Source of the DNA: Aurantiochytrium sp. KH105
Lineage: Eukaryota > Sar > Bigyra > Thraustochytrida > Thraustochytriidae
Length of the DNA: 64,000 bases
Assembly (NCBI GenBank): GCA_003116975.1
Contig: BGKB01000121.1
Span: 62,001 to 126,000, forward strand
Direction: 5' to 3'
In this document: one piece after another, positions 9,602-19,148 of the stretch
Layout: every line of letters begins with the position of its first letter
Position numbering within the stretch: position 1 is the stretch's first letter
Made by a program: the position numbers and the translations under genes
Notes under the pieces: model-generated
Databases searched by the model: none
What the model was told of the DNA's origin: nothing
What the model saw: only the letters and a program-made list of their open reading frames with translations

Positions 9602-10630
9602 CTGGTGCGCCACGCGGTGCAGTGCGTGCCATCGCCATGGAAAAGTCGCGCCCCCGCCATCCTTCGCTCCTCGCTCGGGCCCGACGATGCTTCTGACACG
9701 CAAAGAACTCGACGCGAGCGCGAGCGATCGAGACGGCTTAGCCTGCGTGCGTGCGTGCGTGCGTGCGTCAAGTGGTCGCGCCAGGACCCATCGCGTGGAC
9801 GCGGCAGCAGCTGCAGCTCGCGACGCGGCTCCCGGCCCGTCCAGGCGTGCGTGCATCCATCCGTTCGTCCTCTCCGGGGCGCCCCAGCCCAGCCCGCAGA
9901 CGCCGCAGACGCCGTGCCATAGACGTTGACCCCGCTCGAATCGCGTGCGCGAGGAGCATCTTGCGCGGGCCGATCCGGCATTTCTGGGCTCACGTTGCTC
10001 GCGCTGCCGGAGTTTACGAGGAGCTCGATCCCTTCGATCCCTCCCTCCCTTCCTTCCTCTGCGCGCCATTGACAGACCCAGCAGAAAGAAAAAGAAAAAG
10101 AAAAAAGCGAAGTCTTTACCGAGACGCAAAACGGGATCACGCGCGCGGGCAGAGCTAGTTGACGGGAAGGCGGCGGTGGCGGTGGTCTAGCAGTCCCCAA
10201 ACGCACGCGAGCGCATCGTCGTCGTCGTCGTCGTCGTCGTCGTGGTTGGCGCCGTCCTCGTTGAGGTTGTTGTCGTTGTTGTTGTTGGGGTTGTTGGAGT
10301 TGTTGTGCACTCGCCCGCCTCGCTTGTGGCTCGCGCAGAATAAGGCAGCCGCGCAAGCAGGTCGACGACCGGAGTCGCCGGCGGCTGAAAGGAAAGCGCC
10401 TCCATTCATCCTTGGGCAGGGCTGACGCCGCGAACGGCAGCGTCATCGCGGAGCTCTCGCGCCATACCTTCTTCACCTCGCACCACACCGCACCGCACCG
10501 CATCGCGTGGCGCAGCGTTAATTCGACCAGGTCAGGGAGTCGAAAGAGAAGCAGCGGCGCAAGCGGGAGCCAAGAAAGCGCGAGGCGGCTGGCTGGCAGG
10601 CACGCCAAGCAGGCAGGCAAGCAGGCGGTG

Positions 10631-11265
10631 GGGTCTTTCAGCCTCACGTGCAGCCCGCATAAGCGCGGGCGTACCGGCTGCGGGGGCGGCAAAGCAGCTA
10701 GTCAGGCCCCGTGCACGGCCTGGTGGCGACGGTGGGGTAACTGCGGGGTACCGGGCCCTTTCCGGGGTCTTTCAGCGGCGAGGGCGCCTAGGTCTTTCGC
10801 GGGTCTTTCGCACTCGTTCCACGGGGCGGGGACCTCACGCGCGGGGGCGCGGGGCGGGTCTTTCACCGGTCGTTCCGCGGGTGTTCTCACAGACTCGTGC
10901 TTGGCGCGCGGAAGCGTTCTTGTGAACGGCGTCCGGTGATCACGCGCGGTGGCCTGCTCCTGCACTGGCTGCGGGGGCTCTGTGAGGAGGCAGTCGCAAG
11001 CGCTGCGGGAGATTCCGCGCCCGTTGCGCGCGCGCTACCGCGCACGGAAGGAAACCCCGCCTCGCCCTAGCACCCACCCGTCCCAGCGTCCCAGCCCAGC
11101 ACGCACGCACGCACGGCCGACCCGCCCCTCGCGCCGGCCGCCTCCGCGCCCAACCCGACGCCGGCCGGCCGGCCTGCTGAGCGGCCGGGTGAACGTGCGC
11201 ACGGTCTCGCGGCGGAGAGAAGAGGAGACACGAGGCGCGACGAGACCCCGCCGGGCGGGTCTTTC
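10631..11265 (+). promoter_or_regulatory. Array of six GGTCTTTC motifs upstream of the amidohydrolase-like gene
   Basis: GGTCTTTC occurs at about 10632, 10766, 10791, 10802, 10857 and 11258, always on the plus strand. Five of the six are extended to GGGTCTTTC. Spacing is irregular, so this is not a tandem repeat. All copies lie within 800 bases upstream of the ATG at 11,420. A regulatory role is inference from clustering and orientation. Confidence 0.4.
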
Positions 11266-11419
11266 GACGTGCCGGTCGGTGGTTGACTGATTGACCCGCG
11301 CTTCCTTGCGCGCTTTTCCTGCTTGTCTCCGGAAAAGGCGAGTGGGGCTGTCGTTGTGTTCCGGCGGCGTGTTTTTCCCGCGCGAGCGAGGAGCAAGGAG
11401 GAGAAAGGAGGACTCGACG

Positions 11420-14400
11420 ATGCTGCAAATCCGCGCCGAGGACGACGACCTCGGCGCCGCGACGCGCGCGTGGGCAGCCGTGGGCGCGATGCGGCGAGCG
11501 CCGCCGCGCGCGGACGCCGGCGCGTGCCGCAGCGTCTCTGCGGCGGACGCGGACGCGGAGATGGGCGTGAACGCGAGCGCGACCCCGGAGAGGAGCACGG
11601 GCAACCACCTGCCGCGCCGCCACCGCCGGCGCGGCTGCGCGGGGACGCGCGCGCAAGGCGAGGAGGACGGGGTCGAGGCGTGGGGCGCCCGGAGGAGAAA
11701 CGGACGTGCGTGCGAGCCCGAGGCCGATGAGGCCATGGGCGCCGGAGTGGAGAGGATTGGCGGCACGGCGAACGGTAGAAAACGCAGACTCAACGACAGC
11801 TGTCGCCTCGTGCAAGAGACGTCTGCGCGCGCAAGCTCGCACCAGCGCTTCGCCGTCATCAGCCGCAACGTACTTTTGCAAAAACCCGCAAACGCATACA
11901 GAAACGCAAACGCAAACGGAGACACAGCCACCACACGAGGGACCAGACGTTCTCGCTGGGCCCACGCCGTGCTTGTAATCAACGCCCAGACGGGCACCTT
12001 TGAGGCTGTCGTGGAGATACCCGAGAATCCAGAGCAGAACGATACTTCGTACTCAGTACAGGCCGTCCTCGATGAACACGACGTTGCACACGTCCAGGAC
12101 GCCGGCGATGCCATGATCATCCCGGGCATCGTCGATGTGGGATACCACTTTTTGCCCGCGCTCCGAAGCCAAGACGCTTGCGTCGAGGACGTCGACGCCG
12201 CGCTGGCGCAGGCCACGGCACTGGCCGCGAGCGGTGGCGTGACCACCATTGTAGACACCCCCCGCGAGGCGCTCCCCGCCGCGCTCGCACTTTCGCTCCT
12301 CGGCAAGCGCGCGACGCTCTTGCAAAAGTGCTCCCATCTTTACGTCGATGTCGGCATGCTGAGTCGAGTCGACATGCGCAGCAACCTCGAAATCGGACTG
12401 CTCTCACACATGCGTGATGGAGGCTGTCTCGGCGTCGCCGTGCACCTCAGCACGCTCGGTACCGACACGCTCAGCAACGCCATGTTGATAACCAAGACGG
12501 CTGCGCGGCGTGCGCACGGCCCTGGCGGAGTTCCTGCCGCATCGAAAAACAAACCAGGATCACCTCTTCGCGGCGCGTCCTCGACCTTTGCTTCTCCAGC
12601 CGCGCCAAGTACCGACAGCAGCGGAGTGCATGTGCGCCCCTCGCGCAGCGCGCTGCTTCTCAAGGCGCTTAGTCAGCTGAAAATGGTCTTTGTCGTTGAC
12701 ATTGGCAAAGTCGCTCGTCCCTTGGGCCACGACGCGGCGCCGGGCGATACCTCGAACGATTGCTCGCCGGCGTCCGTCGTGAGCACCTGTACTGCCGACA
12801 CTCCTTCGCGGCGCAAGGCCATGCGAGTTGCGGCATCCTCCTCGGCTGTCGAGAGCCCCAGCGTTCATGCTGTCTCGATCACTCAGGATCTTGCGCCCCG
12901 ACTTGGAAGGCTCGTCATGAACGACGAGGACGACGAGGACAATACCAGCCTGCGTCATGGTGAAAACACGGCGGCTGACGATGATGATAGTAACACGGAC
13001 ACACTGCACGAGGACTTGCGTGACCTTCGACGTCGCCACATGATGAACAGTCTTCGATCGAGCCCGGCCTTTAAACATGCTCAGAACGTAGAAACTGGGC
13101 ATGAGAATACACTTAGTAGTAGTGGCAACCGTCTCGCTGATACGCCCGACCGAGCCTCGATCGCCTCACAGTACTCGACGCCGACGCGAACACGCCCTGC
13201 TGTGCGTCGCGTGCCGCAATCCACGCGCTCCTGTGGGACGTTTACCATGGGTCAACGAGGGGGAAGTCCTTCGTCCGTAACCTCGAATTCTTCGCTTCGT
13301 TCTTTGCGGCGCCAGCGGCGGAGTTCCTCGTTCAACCTTCGCAGCTGGCGTCTCGACCGCGACGAATTCTGCTCCGAGGAAAGCGACACGCAGGCCTCTG
13401 CTAGTAGCCCGTCCTCTTTGCTCGCGAGCGACTCTGTGCAAGGCACTCCATCCCGACAGGATAGTGTGCGAAGTTCCGCGGACGCGACGCCGACGCCCCG
13501 TCAGACGCTTTGGGCGCGTCGTCGGCGCCACAACTCGAGATCCATGCAGCGTTTTCAAACAGACTCTCCCGAGAGCGCTGCAGGACGCGGGACCGAAGAC
13601 GCTGAGGACTATGGCCTGCATGCTGGAAACGAACAGCCTCACCGATTTCGCGATGCTCTCGGGCTTGCTGATGACGATGATGACGAACTCCCCGCCGGCG
13701 CGCTCGAGCTTTCTGATTCGGGTTTCTTCTCAAATGCGGCACATCTACAGCAGGACCAAGAGCGAGAGCAGCAGGCACAGCAGGCAGTCGCATCCGTATC
13801 AGCAGGTTCTCGCTCTGGGCCGCATGGACTGCCTCCCGTGGGTCAGCCGCCGTCGCACGCTTCGGCTCGTCGCCAGCGCTTCGCGAGCCGACGCTCTCTG
13901 GTGAGCACTACGCCCGAGCCGGGTGAGCCCGCGCATGAGTCGAGTGATGCAGAGGATGGTGTGCTCCTTGATGAGGAGGAAGAGGCTCCGGAAATTTCCT
14001 ACCCTGATGCCACGTCTAGCGCGGCACGCCGTCGTGCATTTGCTAAACACGCCAGCCCGCGCCTTAGTGTGAGCAGCTTTGCGAGCCTCGGTTCGAACAA
14101 GCCCTCGAGTGCGTCAATGCCGCCTTTGGCGCCTGCACCGCTGGGCCCGAACTCTACTCAATCCTGCTCTTCAGGAACCGGCTCCAGCGCCTTGCCCGCG
14201 CGTAGATACAGCGCATTTTCCTCGCCGGGAAGTGCCCGCTCGGGGTCTTCCCCTGCGCGCCGTGCAGCTGCTCATCACCATCACAATCATCATGAACATG
14301 GAGTGCCGCAGCAGTCTCGGCCGACCTTGCTGACGGGTAGTCTTGGTTCTCCTCAGTCTGTCCCCGGTGGCGAGGGCTCTTTTACGCGTGCGACAGCCTT

Positions 14401-15337
14401 TCAGCCCCGGGGCCGCCTCGCCTCGGGAGATCTTGCTCGCCTGCAGCATCGTTTTACTGCTCGGAATGCATCGAATGGGCCTTCTGTCGAAGATTCTGCA
14501 AATGTGGCAGGTCCTCGCGCAAGGTTTCAAAGTCCCATGGGTCCTGTCCGTCTTATCAACCAACGTCGTTCCGCCGAGGAAATTGTCCGATGCTCGCAAC
14601 AAGATGAAAACGAGGGCATCTTGGACCGCGACTGCACGCCCGCAGATATTATTGGCGCGGGCAGTGGCGGCGGCGGCGCTGCGTCCTTGTCGTCTTCGTC
14701 AAGTTTGAGCTCGTCTTCATGGTGCAACAACTCGAGTTCCTCATCAACCACGCTTTCGTCAGCAGCAGCCATCGTGCCATCTCGAAGCAATCAGGGCCGC
14801 TCGGGCCTCTTGTGCACGGGTGGACCCAAGTTGAATGCTTTGCAAGCTTTGGTGAAGCTTTTGGCCTCTGCGCAACGGACCCGTGGCGCCAGTGCAGTGT
14901 CCAAAGTGCGACTCACCCTTGGCGAAACGGACGCTCTCGTACTAGCCGAGGAGCGCCAGGTGGTTCAGAGTGCGCTGCGCGATGCCCATGTTCATGAGGA
15001 GGGCGTCGTTGTCTCCGCTCGAGCATTTGGCCCCATGCAGCACGTTCTCAAGGACTCATGGATGGGGTCGGAAGTAGAGGCCTTCGAGACAGCCATTGAT
15101 CGGGTCACGTGTGATGCAGCTGCAACACTCGGCTTCCAGGCCAGCAAGGGATGTCTTGCTCCCGGTTTTGATGCCGACTTTGTTGTTTTGCAATCTAACA
15201 CTTCCAGCGACGACTTTGTTGTGTGCAAGACGTTTTGTCGTGGTGTCCTCGTCTATTCACGAGCGGAGCCGCATGCATCCCCTACATTTCCGCCGGGCCG
15301 CCTCTTGCGCCCAGAGATGATGCATCCTGATCACTAA
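11420..15337 (+). CDS. Allantoinase/dihydropyrimidinase-like amidohydrolase with a huge disordered insertion, probably inactive
   Basis: From the ATG at 11,420 the product has 1,305 residues; the frame is open further upstream but without an ATG. After a GC-rich N-terminal tail, the amidohydrolase core starts near residue 190. It is marked by IIPGIVDVGYHF and ASGGVTTIVDTP, as at strand 1 of allantoinase, dihydroorotase and dihydropyrimidinase. The family metal motif H-x-H reads G241-Y-H243, so the first His is lost. The segment that usually carries the carbamylated Lys (GFK) reads GVAVHL. A Ser/Arg/Asp-rich insertion of about 800 residues follows. The C-terminal end of the barrel then resumes: TCDAAATLGF and KGCLAPGFDADFVVL (from residue 1243) match the conserved C-terminal strand. 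I infer a pseudoenzyme or scaffold. Family identity is fairly sure, function is not. Confidence 0.7.
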   Translation: MLQIRAEDDDLGAATRAWAAVGAMRRAPPRADAGACRSVSAADADAEMGVNASATPERSTGNHLPRRHRRRGCAGTRAQGEEDGVEAWGARRRNGRACEPEADEAMGAGVERIGGTANGRKRRLNDSCRLVQETSARASSHQRFAVISRNVLLQKPANAYRNANANGDTATTRGTRRSRWAHAVLVINAQTGTFEAVVEIPENPEQNDTSYSVQAVLDEHDVAHVQDAGDAMIIPGIVDVGYHFLPALRSQDACVEDVDAALAQATALAASGGVTTIVDTPREALPAALALSLLGKRATLLQKCSHLYVDVGMLSRVDMRSNLEIGLLSHMRDGGCLGVAVHLSTLGTDTLSNAMLITKTAARRAHGPGGVPAASKNKPGSPLRGASSTFASPAAPSTDSSGVHVRPSRSALLLKALSQLKMVFVVDIGKVARPLGHDAAPGDTSNDCSPASVVSTCTADTPSRRKAMRVAASSSAVESPSVHAVSITQDLAPRLGRLVMNDEDDEDNTSLRHGENTAADDDDSNTDTLHEDLRDLRRRHMMNSLRSSPAFKHAQNVETGHENTLSSSGNRLADTPDRASIASQYSTPTRTRPAVRRVPQSTRSCGTFTMGQRGGSPSSVTSNSSLRSLRRQRRSSSFNLRSWRLDRDEFCSEESDTQASASSPSSLLASDSVQGTPSRQDSVRSSADATPTPRQTLWARRRRHNSRSMQRFQTDSPESAAGRGTEDAEDYGLHAGNEQPHRFRDALGLADDDDDELPAGALELSDSGFFSNAAHLQQDQEREQQAQQAVASVSAGSRSGPHGLPPVGQPPSHASARRQRFASRRSLVSTTPEPGEPAHESSDAEDGVLLDEEEEAPEISYPDATSSAARRRAFAKHASPRLSVSSFASLGSNKPSSASMPPLAPAPLGPNSTQSCSSGTGSSALPARRYSAFSSPGSARSGSSPARRAAAHHHHNHHEHGVPQQSRPTLLTGSLGSPQSVPGGEGSFTRATAFQPRGRLASGDLARLQHRFTARNASNGPSVEDSANVAGPRARFQSPMGPVRLINQRRSAEEIVRCSQQDENEGILDRDCTPADIIGAGSGGGGAASLSSSSSLSSSSWCNNSSSSSTTLSSAAAIVPSRSNQGRSGLLCTGGPKLNALQALVKLLASAQRTRGASAVSKVRLTLGETDALVLAEERQVVQSALRDAHVHEEGVVVSARAFGPMQHVLKDSWMGSEVEAFETAIDRVTCDAAATLGFQASKGCLAPGFDADFVVLQSNTSSDDFVVCKTFCRGVLVYSRAEPHASPTFPPGRLLRPEMMHPDH

Positions 15338-15981
15338 GATTGGGCTCGCAACAGCATCATCATCAACAACATCATCATCACTACATACTACAAAAAGCGA
15401 AAACTCATTTTCTTCTTTACGTAAACTAGACGAGCGGTATTTATTGCGAAAGTCTGCCTGTAAAATGACGAACCAACGATCGAGATACAGGATTTGCCAT
15501 GCTGCAGTTCTCCTCACAAAAAGACGACTGTTTTTTATATGTCGAGGGGAGGATGACCAGATAAAAGTATGGCATGTCGGTATGCTCTTTCCTTCTTCAC
15601 GCAACAGCAAGTCATCAAGATGGCCGATGTGACCATGTGCCAGGGCATCTCGTTGTCACACATTCTGCCTAGAATTTATGGGTAATCGGCAGAGTGCGTG
15701 GTATCTTTTCTTGCACAGATCAAAACGAAGGCAGTCCGCATCAATCGAAGGTAAGCGCACGGCCGCTGATGCTCCAGAGCAGCGCGGCAGCGAAAGGGGG
15801 GGCAGGGAGGCAGGAAGCAGCCAGGAAGTGCTCGATCACGCGGCGCCGCGTGTGGGGCGTAGAGACCTTGAAGGAGGGCTAACGCTAGAAACGTGGCCAT
15901 GGACGATGGGTTCATCTTTTCGCGAAACGTAGCCAAAACATAAGCGAGAGTCACAGCGCGTACGTAGCGCAGGAGAGCATC
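15338..15981. other. Intergenic region before HINT1
   Basis: About 640 bases holding the 3' flank of the amidohydrolase-like gene (CAT/ATC-rich start near 15355-15385) and the HINT1 promoter. No gene is seen; the minus-strand frame over 15,676-16,422 lies opposite HINT1 and is a shadow. Confidence 0.5.
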
Positions 15982-16380
15982 ATGGGAGACGAGCAGGCTG
16001 CGGCCGCCGCTGCGGCCAAGGAGGAAATCCCTGAGTCGACGATCTTTGACAAGATCATCGCCAAGGAGATTCCCGCCGACATTGTCTACGAGGACGATGA
16101 GTGCCTCGCCTTCAATGACATCAGCCCGCAGGCGCCGACCCACATTCTTGTGATTCCGAAAAAGCGCGGAAACCTCGCCAAGCTTTCGCTCGCTCAGGAG
16201 TCTGACAAGGCGCTCCTCGGCCACCTCATGTACGCGTCCAAGCTCGTCGCGGAAAAGGCTGGCATTGCCGAGAGCGGCTACCGTGTCGTCGTTAATGATG
16301 GCAAGGAGGGTTGCCAGAGTGTCTACCATCTTCACTTGCACATCATCGGCGGTCGTCAGCTCACCTGGCCTCCTGGCTAA
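15982..16380 (+). CDS. HINT1: HIT-family purine nucleoside phosphoramidase (HINT1-like)
   Basis: A 132-residue single-exon protein, the usual length for HINT1. After an Ala/Glu-rich start it reads [20 protein letters not shown], then [18 protein letters not shown], both typical of HINT1. The histidine triad is HLHLHIIGG, with His at 116, 118 and 120, and the C-terminus ends in WPPG as in HINT1 proteins. The enzyme hydrolyses adenosine 5'-phosphoramidates and aminoacyl-adenylates in cytosol and nucleus. The ATG lies in a CATCATGGG context and no upstream in-frame start is needed. Confidence 0.95.
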   Translation: MGDEQAAAAAAAKEEIPESTIFDKIIAKEIPADIVYEDDECLAFNDISPQAPTHILVIPKKRGNLAKLSLAQESDKALLGHLMYASKLVAEKAGIAESGYRVVVNDGKEGCQSVYHLHLHIIGGRQLTWPPG

Positions 16381-16939
16381 GCGTAGGCGTAGCTCAAAAC
16401 TACCAGCATAAATCAAAGGCAATCTCTACTTTGACGTTCTTCTTGTGAAAAAGAACACTGCTTCCCACGTAGGCGATAAGCGGTGGATAAAAATCACTGC
16501 CTCCCACGTGGGCGATACCAGCCTGTCTGATTCCCTTGAACTTTATCACTTTATCGCACAACCTTTTTTATTGTTCTTGCTGCTGTTGCTGCTGCCGTCA
16601 TCTTTGATTAGCATAGCGACATATCCGGTATCCCCAGCTCGAGCGATGGTCGCCAGTCACCTTGGTTTTGGCTTGTATACAATGCTGCACGAGGCGAACT
16701 GATCCTTGTTTCACAGTCAAGACATGCCGGGGCGGATAGACAGAATAGGCCTACTGCACAGCAAAGATTATCAAGGTTCAAGCTTGACACTTGTAGCTGT
16801 TTCCCAAGTCCGTCACTCGTGTCAATCTCGCAAAAACCTATCGCCCACGCGCACGATCAGGCAAAGAGCAGCTGGCTCAGGAGGGGAAGACGAGGACGAA
16901 GACGAGGAGAAGGAAAAGAGAAGACCGCTAAGAATCAAG
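16381..16939. other. Intergenic region between HINT1 and the phosphatase gene
   Basis: About 560 bases. It contains two imperfect copies of a 23-bp element (16456-16478 and 16495-16517, 21 of 23 bases equal), the second with a CACGTG core. TAGGCCTA lies at 16746-16753. An open frame from about 16,706 joins the downstream gene but starts with TTG; I treat most of it as 5' leader. Confidence 0.5.
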
Positions 16940-17638
16940 ATGAGCGTCAACGAGGGCGATAAGCCGCGGCACGGAGATATCTTGCTGGTGCGCCATGGTG
17001 AGACGGATGGGAACAGAAGCAAGATCTTGCAGGTGCCAACGCTGCCCTTGAACGCGAACGGGCACGTGCAGGCTCGCAAGGCCGGCGAGAGGATCTCCAA
17101 GACCTTTCATGTGGGCAAGATTCTGTGCAGCGACCTGCAGCGTACCCAAGACACGGCAGCACCCATCGCCGAGTTGACCAAGGCGCCGCTGGAGCTCACT
17201 CCGCTCCTGCAGGAACGTAGCTTTGGCGACCTGCGAGGGCGACCTTTTGCGGAGCTGCAGGCCGAGGGCATTTCGGTCTTCTCGGAAGACTACGCGCCGC
17301 AAAACGGGGAGTCGCCGGCCATGTTCCGCGAAAGGGGTCACAAAGCCTGGGCTGCGGTCCTTGAGGCCGTGCGCGAGGTCCCTGCCGGTCAGGTCCTGGT
17401 CGTCGTCACGCACGGCCTCGTGTTGAATCATTTTGTCAAGCACTATGTGGAAATCGGGGCCGAAGATGCTTCGGCGGCCATCATTCCCTTCAAAAACACG
17501 AGCGTTTCGCTGCTGGACGCCAACGTGCCCGCAGGCTCGCGGCTTCGCATCATGAACATCTTCAACGACGATTCGCACCTTTCGGACGAGGAAAGAGATC
17601 CGACTTTTGGCAAGGTGCTGCGCGCGGCGCACATTTGA
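16940..17638 (+). CDS. Histidine phosphatase / phosphoglycerate mutase family protein
   Basis: A 232-residue protein from the ATG at 16,940. The catalytic RHGET motif is at the N-terminus (nucleophile His19 in LLVRHGETDGN). The second conserved His is in THGLV (His158), and the middle holds CSDLQRTQDTA and ERSFGDLRG, all typical of the cobC/PGAM branch. Members are broad phosphatases (fructose-2,6-bisphosphatase or TIGAR-like) or cofactor-dependent mutases; substrate cannot be read from sequence. The same frame is open to about 16,706, with an in-frame ATG at 16,724. The extra segment is acidic and low-complexity and contains the TAGGCCTA element, so I prefer 16,940. Confidence 0.85.
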   Translation: MSVNEGDKPRHGDILLVRHGETDGNRSKILQVPTLPLNANGHVQARKAGERISKTFHVGKILCSDLQRTQDTAAPIAELTKAPLELTPLLQERSFGDLRGRPFAELQAEGISVFSEDYAPQNGESPAMFRERGHKAWAAVLEAVREVPAGQVLVVVTHGLVLNHFVKHYVEIGAEDASAAIIPFKNTSVSLLDANVPAGSRLRIMNIFNDDSHLSDEERDPTFGKVLRAAHI

Positions 17639-17938
17639 TGCCGCTGTCCTGGACAAATTAGAATTCGATAATCACTGTTTGAGTTGATCATAGGTCTACT
17701 AGAGCAAGAAAGCGGAAGAGAGAGCGAACAAAAGAAAACGACAGCGAAAAAGGGAAATCAAGAAAAGATAAAAAGCTGGACGAAAAAAAAAAGTCTGGTG
17801 CTAGGCTGTTCAGGAGTCCGCTACAGTATTTTCTGCCCTGCAAAGACGAGAGAGCGAGCGAGGGCCCCGTCAGGAGCTAGCGGGTCACCAGACCACTCTA
17901 CTAGCTAGAGAGGACGAGCCAAGGAGAGTGAATGAAGC
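17639..17938. other. Convergent 3' flanks, no gene
   Basis: A-rich sequence with GAAAA tracts between the phosphatase gene and the minus-strand CHCHD gene. Nothing else is seen. Confidence 0.5.
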
Positions 17939-18769
17939 CTACTGGTACTGCTTGTTCTCCTGGCAAGCGCGGAGCGCCTGAAAGTAAAAGTCGCAGGCCG
18001 CAGCGTTGTTGTTCTGCTCCTGCAGGCACTGGTACAGCTGCTTCTGGTCCACGGCGCAGGCATCACCAGCGTCGAGGTTGTAGTTCTGAGCGGGCACCTG
18101 GGGGTAAGCCTGCTGGGGTGCGGCCTGCTGCTGGGGTGCGGCCTCCTTGTCGTCGCCAGAGCCAGAGAACATGTTCATGGCGCCGTTGACAGCGTGGTGG
18201 CCCATCGAGCTACCAACACCGAGGGCCATACCCTGGGCAACCATGCCGCCACTGTTCATCGTCCAATCGTCATCGTGCACACACAGTTTTACATGCGGTG
18301 AAGCGCGCACTCTCCGCGTTAGTTTCACTGCTTTCATTCATTCATTCATTCATTCATTCATTCATTTCTTCTTCATGGACTCGAGGCCAAGCGCGACGCG
18401 AAGAGCAGTGCACGGAGGGAGAGAGTACACGGGCTCCGAGGCGCGCCATGGCATCTCCCTCCGCGTTGCCGCAGTGGCCGTCGTCGATCCATGACCGAGG
18501 CGGGTTCGCGAAAGAACTTACAATCCAGACATCATGCCGCCGCCCGATGCAGGCGCGGCCGCCGGGGCAGCGGCGGGCGCCGGCGCGGGGGCGTGGTGCT
18601 GCGCCGGAGGAGGGGGCGCGTGGTGCTGCTGGGCAGCGGGCGCGGGCGCAGGCGCGCGCTGGGGCGCGGGCTGCGCGCGGGCAGGTGCGGGTGCGGCCTT
18701 GCGGCCAAACATGCCGCCGCCGCCGCTGCTGGAGCTGCCGCCACCACCGCCACCACGACGCCGGCCCAT
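17939..18769 (-). CDS. Twin CX9C mitochondrial protein, CHCHD2/CHCHD10 (Mix17) homologue, two exons
   Basis: Exon 1 is 18,769-18,522 and exon 2 is 18,251-17,939, giving 186 residues. The 270-base intron has donor GTAAGT and acceptor AACAG, and joining makes the hydrophobic stretch GFGGMVAQGMALGVGSSMGHH. Residues 1-80 are Arg/Gly/Ser-rich then Pro/Ala/His-rich, as in CHCHD10. The Gly-rich hydrophobic helix follows, then a Gln-rich linker, and a C-terminal CHCH domain with two exact C-x9-C motifs (starting CAVDQKQLYQC and CDFYFQALRAC). The family is imported by the Mia40 route into the intermembrane space and affects cristae and respiration. The upstream flank has a perfect 29-bp inverted repeat at 18,914-18,992. 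Without splicing neither half makes sense. Confidence 0.88.
18334..18366 (+). repeat. CATT tetranucleotide microsatellite inside the CHCHD intron
   Basis: Seven to eight CATT units lie within the inferred intron of the minus-strand CHCHD gene, supporting its non-coding status. Confidence 0.85.
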
Positions 18770-18913
18770 CTTGCTCGAGGGAGAGAGCGAGGTCCTTCCG
18801 CTGCCTGTGCTGCTGCTGCTGCTCGTGCTGCGCGTCGCGAGGTTCGTGTCTGCGCGCGGGGATCGATCGATCGGAGTCTGCACGCCGCCTTTTTTCGCCG
18901 CCTTTGTCGCGGC

Positions 18914-18992
18914 GCGCAAGTGAAAGATGCGCGGCGCGCAAGTGGAACTTTCGCGAAGGCGCCCTTGCGCGCCGCGCATCTTTCACTTGCGC
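18914..18992. promoter_or_regulatory. Perfect 29-bp inverted repeat with CGCAAGTG elements in a divergent promoter
   Basis: Bases 18,914-18,942 are the exact reverse complement of 18,964-18,992, with a 21-base loop. Each arm carries GCGCAAGTG or its complement, and the left side shows it twice. The element sits about 145 bases upstream of the CHCHD ATG and about 160 bases upstream of the divergent two-exon gene at 19,149. The same core recurs at two other promoters (25,038-25,112 and 49,131-49,217). It is probably a regulatory site; a structured RNA is less likely. Confidence 0.6.
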
Positions 18993-19148
18993 CGGGCTTT
19001 TCGAGAAGTCAATCCAGCGGCGCGGGGCTGGCGGGCGGGGACTAGCCCGCGACTAAGAGGGGGGCACGCGGCGCGGCTGCCCCCCTTACTGGTGTAGTTG
19101 GAGACTTGATTTCTTGGAGAGAGCGCTGAGTCACGAAATTCGACATGA

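Larger units (their letters stand above)
8116..11419. other. Gene-poor GC-rich region
   Basis: Apart from the doubtful minus-strand signals at 8.1-8.7 kb, I see no gene in about 3.3 kb. The region carries two overlapping copies of TAGGCCTA at 8697-8710, a GATC tetranucleotide run near 8724, and CGGT, GCGT and CGT repeats between 9570 and 10250. It also holds a GTT-rich tract near 10262-10290 and six copies of GGTCTTTC between 10631 and 11265. The long frames here have strongly biased composition (Arg, Ala, Pro, Cys) and no domain. Confidence 0.5.

Noticed and set aside
9421-10692. 423-residue minus-strand open frame in the GC-rich region
   Set aside because: Composition is Arg/Pro/Ala/Cys-biased, it crosses GCGT, CGGT and CGT microsatellites, and no domain or start context is seen.
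10940-12306. Long minus-strand frames opposite the start of the amidohydrolase-like gene
   Set aside because: They are GC-driven shadows; the plus-strand frame holds the recognisable fold.
15676-16422. 248-residue minus-strand frame
   Set aside because: It lies opposite HINT1, whose motifs are complete.
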